DNA from: Bacteroidales bacterium
GTDB lineage: Bacteria; Bacteroidota; Bacteroidia; Bacteroidales; JAAUTT01
Assembly (NCBI GenBank): GCA_012031335.1
Contig: JAAUTT010000307.1
Coordinates: 1 to 6,059 of the forward strand
Direction of reading: 5' to 3'
Length of the DNA: 6,059 nucleotides
Part shown: in pieces, positions 1 to 6,059 of the stretch
Numbering within the stretch: the stretch's first letter is position 1
Layout of the letters: every line of letters starts with the position of its first letter
The notes under the pieces: model-generated
The model's input: the letters and a program-made list of their open reading frames with translations, nothing else
Database searches by the model: none
What the model was told of the DNA's origin: nothing
Program-made: the position numbers and the translations under genes

Positions 1-1
1 T

Positions 2-849
2 GTTGAACTCGACGAAAATGGTGCTGTAAAGAAGAAGGTATAGTAACCGAGAACTCAGTTATCTATCTCGAATTCATGAAGGATGAAGATACCAAGAAAG
101 AATTCATGGGTCTGAAAGCCAACGATACCATCAAATTCGATTTACGTAAGGCCTTTCCGAACGATGTTGAACTGGCTTCCATTCTGCATAAGAAAAAAGA
201 AGAAATCACCGACTTGGATTCTGTTTTCCAATTTTCTATTGTTTCAATATCCAGATTCGTAAAGGCAAATGTCGATCAGGAGCTTTTCGACAAAATTTTT
301 GGAGAAGGTCAGGTTAATTCGGAAGATGAATTCAAAGAAAAAATTCAGGAAGAAATTAAACACAATCTTCAAAGAGAAAGTGAATATAAATTCCGCACCG
401 ATGCAAAAGAGACACTTCTTTCCAAGTGTACTTTTAAACTGCCCGAAGAATTTTTGAAAAGGTGGATTTTCTCTATTAACGAAGGGAAATATACACAGGA
501 ACAGATTGATGACGATTTTCCAAAGTTTATGAACGATTTGCGTTGGCAGTTGTTACAGAACAAGGTAATTAAAGAAAACGACCTTAAAGTTAGCGACGAA
601 GAAATTATTGAATTCTCGAAATATATCACACGCATGCAGTTCGAGCAATATGGACTTCATAATGTTCCCGACGAAAACATCGATAACTATGCCAAGGAAT
701 CGCTGAAACGTCCCGAAGAAAGAAAACGCATGCTTGAGAAACTTTACGAAGATAAAGTAATTGAATTTGTTAAAACATTGGTGACTATCGATAATAAAGT
801 TGTAACAAGCGAAGAATTCGATAAATTGATAGAAGCCAATAACGAATAA
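2..849 (+). CDS. tig: Trigger factor, C-terminal part (5' partial, apparent frameshift near 28)
   Basis: Trigger factor is the ribosome-associated chaperone that shields nascent chains at the exit tunnel. The N-terminal ribosome-binding domain lies off the window. What remains, about 282 residues, covers the end of the degenerate PPIase-like domain and the helical C-terminal chaperone domain. Family matches include the stretches AFPNDVELASIL, QFSIVSISRF, VDQELFDKIFGEG and LPEEFLKRWI, which resemble Bacteroides trigger factors. The segment is highly charged and rich in Glu and Lys, as usual. An ATG at 76 opens the uninterrupted frame but is internal. The bases from 2 encode VELDENGAV in another frame, and the two join as VKEEGIVTENS if one A is added to the AAA at 28-30. 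It lies 52 bp upstream of clpP in the common tig-clpP-clpX order. Identity is secure; the frameshift is probably a sequence error. Confidence 0.9.
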
Positions 850-860
850 AAATTGTTAAT

Positions 861-875
861 ACAATAAGTTATTGT
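861..875. repeat. 15-bp perfect palindrome in the tig-clpP gap
   Basis: ACAATAA-G-TTATTGT is a perfect inverted repeat with seven-base arms around one central base, 26 bp before the clpP ATG. A second arm, ATTGTTA at 852-858, repeats the bases at 871-877, so ACAAT at 861-865 could pair with either flank. No T-tract typical of an intrinsic terminator directly follows. It could be an operator for clpP or chance structure in AT-rich DNA. The palindrome is seen directly; any function is inference. Confidence 0.4.
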
Positions 876-901
876 TATTTTAATTTTATAAACTTTTAGA
901 A

Positions 902-1587
902 ATGAATTATCAGGAAGAATTTCAGAAGTTTGCTAACAAAAAACAAGGAATTAGCAGCCTTACCCTTCACAAGTATCAATCGGTTTACGCCAATTATATT
1001 TCGCCCACCATTATTGAGGAACGCCAGATGAATGTTGCATCCATGGATGTTTTCTCGCGTTTGATGATGGACAGAATTATTTTTCTGGGTTTGCCCGTCG
1101 ACGATTATGTTGCCAATATTGTTCAGGCACAGTTACTCTTCCTCGATTCAGTAGATCCACACAAAGATATTCAGATATATTTTAACACTCCGGGTGGTGC
1201 AGTTCATGCAGGTTTAGCCATATACGATACCATGCAGTGGATTAATTCCGATGTAGCTACTATCTGTACCGGTATGGCAGCTTCTATGGGAGCGGTGCTG
1301 TTAACTGCAGGAACCAAAGGAAAACGTTCGGCATTGTTTCACTCACGCATAATGATTCACCAACCTATGGGTGGAGCGCAGGGGCAAGCTACCGATATGG
1401 AAATTACCCTGAAAGAAATTCTGAAACTGAAAACTGAATTATATAGAATCATTTCGCAGCACAGCGGTCAGCCTATTGAAAAGGTTGAAAAGGATTCGGA
1501 TCGTGATTACTGGATGCGGGCCGATGAAGCAAAGGAATATGGAATGATTGATGAGGTTTTGGTACGCCAGAAACAAAAAAGAAATAA
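902..1587 (+). CDS. clpP: ATP-dependent Clp protease proteolytic subunit ClpP (frameshift near its 3' end)
   Basis: ClpP is a serine peptidase (family S14) that stacks as two heptameric rings and degrades proteins fed in by ClpX. The Ser-His-Asp triad is intact: Ser128 in GMAASMGA, His153 in MIHQPMGG and Asp202 in SDRDYW, with His-Asp spacing equal to that of E. coli Clp[11 protein letters not shown] gives the oxyanion-region Gly-Gly, and [13 protein letters not shown] and QAQLLFLDS are further family blocks. As printed, the frame runs to 1708 and adds about 40 unrelated residues overlapping clpX. Adding one A to the A-run at 1575-1580 gives a Lys-rich end, QKQKKK, and a TAA at 1585-1587. The protein is then 228 residues, close to the Bacteroidetes norm, with clpX starting 12 bp later. 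The ATG at 902 is chosen for length and the Bacteroides-like N-terminus. Confidence 0.93.
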
Positions 1588-1599
1588 TTGGGCACAACA

Positions 1600-2816
1600 A
1601 TGGATAAATGTTCCTTTTGCGGGAGAGAGAAGAAATATACCAATCTGCTTATTGCAGGCATTTCAGGTCATATTTGTGATGCATGCGTTGAACAGGCTCA
1701 TACGATAGTTGAAGAGGAATTAAACCAGCGGTCGGGTTTTGATATCAGCCGCATTAAACTAAGCAAACCCACCGAGATCAAGAAATTTCTCGATATGTAT
1801 GTTATTGGTCAGGACACTGCCAAGAAATACCTTTCGGTGGCTGTTTACAATCATTACAAGCGACTTATACAAGGAAAGCCTACCGACGACGATGTTGAAA
1901 TCGAAAAATCAAACATCATTTTGTCGGGGAAACAGGAACCGGTAAAACACTTTTAGCAAAGACTATTGCACGTCAGTTGCACGTTCCGTTTACCATCGTA
2001 GATGCAACCGTTTTAACTGAAGCCGGCTATGTTGGCGAAGATGTGGAAAGCATTCTGTCGCGGTTGCTGCAGGTTGCCGATTATAATGTGGAAGCTGCCG
2101 AAAAAGGAATTGTATTCATCGACGAAATAGATAAAATTGCCCGTAAAGGCGATAATCCTTCTATAACCCGCGATGTTTCGGGTGAGGGTGTTCAACAGGG
2201 ATTATTGAAACTTCTCGAGGGTTCGGTTGTTAATGTGCCACCTCAGGGAGGACGCAAACATCCCGAACAGAAAATGATACAGGTAGATACCAAAAATGTG
2301 CTTTTCATTTGTGGCGGAGCTTTCGAAGGTATCGAAAGGAAAATTGCCCAGAGACTTAATACTACAGTTGTAGGGTATAATGCTTCACGTAAAACGGATA
2401 TTATCGATCGCAGTAATTTACTTCAATATATTGCGCCTCAGGATCTTCGCTCTTTTGGCCTTATACCTGAAATTATCGGCCGTTTACCGGTTCTTACCTA
2501 TCTGAATCCACTTGACAGAGAAGCCCTCCGACGTATTCTTACTGATCCCAAGAATGCTATTATCAAGCAATACAAGAAGCTTTTCAAAATGGACAGTATC
2601 GATCTGGATTTCGATAATGAAGTGCTTGATTACATTGTGGACAAAGCCCTGGAATATAAACTTGGGGCCCGTGGGTTACGTTCTATCTGTGAGATAATCA
2701 TGATGGATGTTATGTTTGAAATGTCGGCCGGCACCGAAAATAAAATTTGCATCACTTTTGATTATGCAAGGCAGAAACTCGAAAGTGAAGAAGCCAGGAG
2801 GCTTAGAGTAGCATAA
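1600..2816 (+). CDS. clpX: ATP-dependent Clp protease ATP-binding subunit ClpX (internal frameshift)
   Basis: ClpX is the hexameric AAA+ unfoldase that recognises tagged substrates and threads them into ClpP. Reconstructed length is 405 residues, normal for the family. In order: an N-terminal zinc-binding domain with Cys4, Cys7, Cys26 and Cys29; Walker A GETGTGKT (110-117); pore loop GYVGED with Tyr144; Walker B VFIDEID with Asp175 and Glu176; the RKH loop at 219-221; the ClpP-docking loop region, with VGYN where E. coli has IGFG; an arginine finger, Arg295 in PEIIGR; and sensor 2 Arg358 in LGARGLRS. The printed sequence breaks inside Walker A: the first frame stops at 1954-1956 and the second is open to 2816. 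One extra G in the run at 1926-1929 restores [11 protein letters not shown]. The ATG at 1600 is preferred to the in-frame TTG at 1588 because MDKCSFCG is the normal N-terminus. Confidence 0.93.
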
Positions 2817-2891
2817 TGAAATAAATTTGATCCATTTGCTTGCATTTTATAAAAATTAATTCTTTTTTTGTACAAGTTTAAAACAAAGAAA

Positions 2892-2957
2892 ATGATTAGA
2901 ACTCAAAATTGGTGGTGGTGGCACAATACTTATTCCCGAATGGATGTGAGGAGGTAG
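2892..2957 (+). CDS. trpL: trp operon leader peptide with four consecutive Trp codons
   Basis: A 21-codon ORF starts at ATG 2892 and ends at TAG 2955-2957. Residues 7-10 are four tandem Trp codons (2910-2921), followed by His. A-rich sequence (AAACAAAGAAA) precedes the ATG, as is usual for Bacteroidetes translation starts. It sits 30 bp before an intrinsic terminator and about 87 bp before the trpE start. This is the classic layout of attenuation: ribosomes stall on the Trp codons when charged tRNA-Trp is scarce, which changes the fold of the downstream RNA. The peptide itself is presumably not functional after synthesis. Four adjacent Trp codons immediately before trpE make chance very unlikely, although no expression can be seen from sequence. 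Confidence 0.88.
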   Translation: MIRTQNWWWWHNTYSRMDVRR

Positions 2958-2987
2958 CGCTGCGCTCGTTTTGAACAATATAAATCG

Positions 2988-3017
2988 AAGGCTTGCCAAT
3001 CACGGCAAGCCTTTTTT
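2988..3017 (+). terminator. Intrinsic terminator of the trp attenuator
   Basis: AAGGCTTGCC (2988-2997) and GGCAAGCCTT (3004-3013) form a perfect 10-bp stem with the six-base loop AATCAC, and a T-run follows at 3012-3017. It lies 26 bp before the trpE ATG and after the leader-peptide stop, so it acts as a conditional terminator for the trp operon rather than as a clpX terminator. Confidence 0.92.
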
Positions 3018-3043
3018 GTTATCAACCCTTTAAGATTGGAATT

Positions 3044-4444
3044 ATGATTTACCAGGTAACTACAAAGTTTAAAAAGATTCTTTCCGACACCATCACACCG
3101 GTGAGCATCTATCTGAAGGTACGGGATATATTTCCCAACTCTGTTCTGCTCGAAGGAGCCGACTCGCAAGGTAGCCGCAACAGCTATTCATTTATCGCTA
3201 TCAAACCATTGGCCGAGTTTATAGTGGAAGGGGAGCAGGCCACGTTAAAATTTCCGCACGGGACAAGTCGCGAGACTATAACTCCGGAACAATCAGTAAC
3301 CGATCTGATGAACAGGTTTATCCATTCCTTCGAAACAGAAACCATCGATCCGGCCATTGTGGTAAATGGTTTATTCGGTTATTCTGCCTACGATTCAATC
3401 CAATATTTCGAGTCGATCCAGTTCAAATCCAAACAGATAACCGAAGAGTATATTCCTGAAATAAGATATGCATTCTATAAATATGTTATTGCGGTAAATC
3501 ATTTTCAGAATACGCTTACTATCATCGAAAATCTGCTGGAAGGTGAAGAAAGTAAGATTGAATATATTGAGAGTCTTTTGCGTAACCTGAGTTTTGCGGC
3601 CTATCATTTTAAACCTGTGAATGACGAATCGTCCAATCTTACCGATCAGGAATACATGCATATGGTTAGCAAAGGGAAAGAGCATTGCCATCGTGGCGAT
3701 GTATTTCAGATAGTGCTATCGCGCGGTTTCTCCCAACCATTTTCCGGCGACGATTTTAATGTTTACCGTTCTCTGCGTTCTATTAACCCTTCACCCTACC
3801 TTTTTTATTTCGATTACGGCAGTTACCGGATTTTCGGATCTTCGCCCGAAGCCCAGCTCGAAGTTAAAGGGAATAAGGCTTATATTCATCCCATTGCAGG
3901 CACATTTCGGCGCACAGGCGATGATGAAAAGGATAAAGAACTGGCCATCCAGCTTTCGAACGATCCCAAAGAAAACGCAGAACATGTAATGCTGGTCGAC
4001 CTTGCCCGTAACGATTTGAGCCGGAATGCCGAGGGTGTGAAAGTCGAGACTTTCCGCGAAATTCAATACTATTCGCATGTATTGCATATGGTTTCGGTGG
4101 TTTCAGGTAACCTGCCTATTGGAGCCAATTCCTATCAGGTAATGGCCGATTCATTTCCGGCTGGTACTTTAAGTGGTGCGCCTAAATTTAAGGCTATGGA
4201 ATTAATTGATACATACGAAAACAAAAGGAGGGGATTTTACGGTGGATGCCTTGGTTACATTGGATTTAACGGCGATTTTAACCATGCCATTATGATCCGT
4301 TCGTTCCTTAGTCGTAATAATGTGTTGTATTATCAGGCAGGTGCTGGAATTGTGGCCGATTCCAAGGAAGAGAGTGAACTTAACGAGGTGAATAATAAAC
4401 TCATGGCCCTGAAAAAAGCCATCGATCTGGCTAAGGATATTTAA
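3044..4444 (+). CDS. trpE: Anthranilate synthase component I (TrpE)
   Basis: TrpE converts chorismate and ammonia to anthranilate and pyruvate, the first committed step of tryptophan synthesis, and receives ammonia from TrpG. The protein is 466 residues, normal for the family, and uninterrupted. The N-terminal regulatory domain includes SIYLKVRDIFPNSVLLEGAD. The C-terminal chorismate-binding domain shows NPSPYLFYFD, GSSPEAQLEV, PIAGTFRRTGDDEKD, AEHVMLVDLARNDLSRN, FPAGTLSGAPKFKAMELI, YGGCLGYIGFNGDFNHA and QAGAGIVADS, covering the known catalytic blocks. NPSPYLF matches the part of the tryptophan feedback site called NPSPYMF in enteric TrpE. The other half of that site reads LLEG (residues 35-38) instead of the common LLES. 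The frame extends upstream to 2993, inside the terminator stem; ATG 3044 is chosen because it fits the family start and lies after the attenuator. It is the only intact long gene here. Confidence 0.96.
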   Translation: MIYQVTTKFKKILSDTITPVSIYLKVRDIFPNSVLLEGADSQGSRNSYSFIAIKPLAEFIVEGEQATLKFPHGTSRETITPEQSVTDLMNRFIHSFETETIDPAIVVNGLFGYSAYDSIQYFESIQFKSKQITEEYIPEIRYAFYKYVIAVNHFQNTLTIIENLLEGEESKIEYIESLLRNLSFAAYHFKPVNDESSNLTDQEYMHMVSKGKEHCHRGDVFQIVLSRGFSQPFSGDDFNVYRSLRSINPSPYLFYFDYGSYRIFGSSPEAQLEVKGNKAYIHPIAGTFRRTGDDEKDKELAIQLSNDPKENAEHVMLVDLARNDLSRNAEGVKVETFREIQYYSHVLHMVSVVSGNLPIGANSYQVMADSFPAGTLSGAPKFKAMELIDTYENKRRGFYGGCLGYIGFNGDFNHAIMIRSFLSRNNVLYYQAGAGIVADSKEESELNEVNNKLMALKKAIDLAKDI

Positions 4445-4578
4445 TTGTACCATATAATTTAAATGATGAAGTTCCCTTATTTTAATTTGACATAAAACGT
4501 TATTAAACATAAAGATACGGATAAAGTGGTTTTAAACATGGGATTCCAATCAAACCTTAAACTATAAAATAATTACTG

Positions 4579-5147
4579 ATGAAAATTTTAGTGCTGGATA
4601 ATTACGACTCTTTTACCTATAACCTTGTTCATGCCATCGAGAGCATCCAGGGCGAAAAAGTTGAGGTACACCGCAACGATAAAATTCCTCTGGCAGAAGT
4701 GAGCCGGTTTGATAAAATAGTGCTTTCTCCCGGACCAGGGGTTCCCGACGAAGCAGGTATTCTTAAGGAAGTTATCCGGGAATATGCCGGGAAAAAAAGT
4801 ATTCTTGGGGTTTGTTTGGGGCATCAGGCAATCGGGGAGGTATTTGGAGGCAAGCTGATAAATCTAGACCGTGTATTTCATGGCATAGCTACATCGATAA
4901 ATCTCGAAGTGAGAGACGAACCGGTTTTTAAAACATACCGCGGAAATTCCTTGGTGGACGATATCATTCATGGATTGTTGACCGCGAAACATTGCCGGAT
5001 TGTTTCGAAATTACGGCTACCGAAGAAAGCGGCCAGATAATGGCTATGCGGCATAAGCAATTCGATGTCAGAGGCGTGCAGTTTCATCCTGAGTCGGTAT
5101 TGACAGAATTTGGACTACAGATTATTGGAAACTGGTTAAAAATGTAA
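4579..5147 (+). CDS. trpG: Anthranilate synthase component II, glutamine amidotransferase (TrpG), frameshifted
   Basis: TrpG is the class I glutamine amidotransferase that releases ammonia from glutamine for TrpE. The first frame starts at ATG 4579 (MKILVLDNYDSFTYN) and includes VLSPGPGVPDEAG and the nucleophile elbow GVCLGHQ with Cys79. It then leaves the family sequence near 4933 and stops at 5038-5040. A second frame from about 4934 to the TAA at 5145-5147 supplies GRYHSW, ITATEESGQIMAMRHK and GVQFHPES, giving His170 and Glu172 of the triad. Adding one A to the run at 4930-4933 joins the halves as VFKNIPRKF and gives 189 residues, the usual length. The whole catalytic triad is thus encoded but split. 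It lies 134 bp after trpE, a wide gap for this operon. The frameshift is most likely a sequence error. Confidence 0.93.
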
Positions 5148-5219
5148 AAGTAACTAGTACCAAGTATTTAGTAAATAGACAACAGCCTTAGGAACTTAAG
5201 ACTAAAATTTTACGACTAA

Positions 5220-6059
5220 ATGAAATCAATTTTAAACTATTTATTCGATCATAAAACCCTCACCAAAACTGAGGCTAAAGAGGTACTCACCAATATTGCC
5301 AAAGGGATGTATTCCCATTCGGAAATTGCTGCCTTTATCAGCGTTTACCTGATGCGTAGCATAACCGTTGATGAACTTTCGGGGTTTCGCGATGCATTGC
5401 TGGAGTTGTGTATTCCTGTTAACCTGGAGGATTTTGATACGATAGATCTATGTGGAACCGGGGGCGATGGCAAAAATACCTTTAATATATCAACCCTCAC
5501 GGCCTTTGTGGTTGCTGGTGCGGGTGGTAAGGTTGCCAAACATGGCAATTATGGAGTTTCTTCTTCGTGTGGTTCGTCGAATGTTATGGAGTATCTGGGT
5601 TATCAGTTCAGTACCGACCAATCGAAACTTCGTGAAGAAATGGAGAAATGTGGCATATGTTTTATCCATGCCCCGCTGTTCAATCCTGCCATGAAAAATG
5701 TTGCTCCCGTTCGTCGTGAACTGAAAGTGAAGACTTTTTTAACATGTTAGGCCCCATGGTAAATCCCAGCTTTCCCCAAAAACAGATGGTTGGAGTCTAT
5801 AGCCTTGAACTTGCCAGGTTGTATAATTATCTTTATCAGCAAACCGATAAGCAATATGCCATAGTACATAGTCTGGATGGTTATGATGAGGTTTCCCTTA
5901 CCAGCCCGTTTAAGCTCATTACCAACTATACAGATGCTATACTTTCGCCCGGGGATTTGGGCATGAAATCCTTTTCTCCCTTAGAAATTGGTGGAGGAGA
6001 CAGCATTCCTGAGGCTGCTAAAATATTTACTGATATCCTTGAAGGTAAAGGTACAGAGC
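5220..6059 (+). CDS. trpD: Anthranilate phosphoribosyltransferase (TrpD), 3' partial and frameshifted
   Basis: TrpD joins anthranilate to PRPP to form N-(5'-phosphoribosyl)anthranilate, the second step of the pathway. The start is ATG 5220. The first frame shows the PRPP-binding loop CGTGGDGKNTFNIST (GTGGD at 79-83), the KHGNYGVSSSCGSSNVMEYLG block (KHGN 107-110, anthranilate/PRPP binding) and NPAMKNVAPVRREL. It stops at 5748-5750. The conserved continuation is in another frame from about 5741: NMLGPMVNP, then HSLDGYDEVSLT with the Asp-Glu metal-binding pair, then IGGGDSIPEAAK. One extra T in the run at 5735-5740 restores KVKTFFNMLGP. About 280 of the expected 330-345 residues are present; the rest lies beyond the window. 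It follows trpG by 72 bp, and trpC, trpF and other trp genes probably follow. Confidence 0.93.

Larger units (their letters stand above)
2892..3017 (+). promoter_or_regulatory. trp attenuator region (candidate Bacteroid-trp leader RNA)
   Basis: The region holds the Trp-rich leader ORF, a candidate antiterminator and a terminator. For the antiterminator, GTGA at 2946-2949 can pair with TCAC at 3000-3003; after a small internal loop, GGTA at 2953-2956 pairs with TGCC at 2994-2997 (one U·G), and GC at 2957-2958 pairs with GC at 2991-2992 around a bulged T at 2993. This uses the 5' arm and loop of the terminator, so the two folds exclude each other. A ribosome stalled on 2910-2921 would leave 2946-2958 free, while one reaching the TAG at 2955 would cover it and let the terminator form. 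The geometry therefore favours trpE expression under Trp limitation. The Bacteroid-trp motif is a known leader class upstream of trp genes in this phylum; membership is inferred from layout, not from a covariance search. Confidence 0.75.

Noticed and set aside
1588..1599. TTG start for clpX at 1588
   Set aside because: It adds only four residues before MDKCSFCG, and the ATG at 1600 is the normal start position relative to the zinc-binding cysteines.
2821..2880. Candidate Bacteroidetes-type promoter (TTTG at 2835-2838 with a -7-like element near 2857, TAATTCTT)
   Set aside because: The -7 element matches TAnnTTTG poorly and the AT-rich gap offers several equally weak alternatives, so no site can be chosen.
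2910..2921. TGGTGGTGGTGG as a simple microsatellite
   Set aside because: It lies in frame in a short ORF directly before a terminator and trpE, so tandem Trp codons of a leader peptide explain it better.
2993..3043. N-terminal extension of TrpE back to 2993
   Set aside because: The extension begins with a TTG inside the terminator stem and adds 17 residues unlike TrpE; ATG 3044 matches the family start.
3791..4510. Antisense ORFs opposite trpE (for example 3791-4087 and 4202-4510)
   Set aside because: They mirror the coding strand, have no recognisable protein features, and overlap a well-conserved gene.
5187..5202. Small inverted repeat CTTA/TAAG before trpD
   Set aside because: Only four base pairs with no T-run; not distinguishable from chance.
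1575..5740. Programmed ribosomal frameshifting in several genes
   Set aside because: Five unrelated housekeeping genes would all need it, at runs of different bases (A, G, T), and their families are not known to use it at these points.

Overview
The window looks like a piece of a Bacteroidetes chromosome, probably Bacteroidales, Marinilabiliales or a close relative. The evidence is the residue-level resemblance of TrpE, TrpG, TrpD, ClpP, ClpX and trigger factor to the Bacteroides-type versions of these families, A-rich ribosome-binding regions without clear Shine-Dalgarno sequences, and a moderately AT-rich base composition. All genes are on the + strand.

The left half (1-2816) is the conserved protein quality-control cluster: the C-terminal part of trigger factor (tig), then clpP and clpX. 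Trigger factor helps nascent chains fold at the ribosome. ClpX unfolds substrates and feeds them into the ClpP peptidase chamber. A 15-bp perfect palindrome sits in the tig-clpP gap.

The right half (from about 2820) is the start of a tryptophan biosynthesis operon: a 21-codon leader peptide with four consecutive Trp codons, an intrinsic terminator hairpin, then trpE, trpG and the first part of trpD, which runs off the window. TrpE and TrpG together make anthranilate from chorismate and glutamine, and TrpD transfers it to PRPP. The leader, a candidate antiterminator and the terminator fit ribosome-mediated transcription attenuation. This is probably the Bacteroid-trp type of leader described for this phylum.

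Five of the six protein genes (tig, clpP, clpX, trpG, trpD) have an apparent -1 frameshift. In each case the conserved protein is restored by adding one base to a homopolymer run: A at 28-30, A at 1575-1580, G at 1926-1929, A at 4930-4933 and T at 5735-5740. Only trpE and the short leader ORF read cleanly. Five essential or highly conserved genes damaged the same way within 6 kb points to homopolymer errors in the sequence rather than real pseudogenes or programmed frameshifting. The coordinates here give the reconstructed genes across each shift.

I saw no tRNA, rRNA, insertion sequence, CRISPR array or novel defence-type system. The most interesting item is the trp attenuator.
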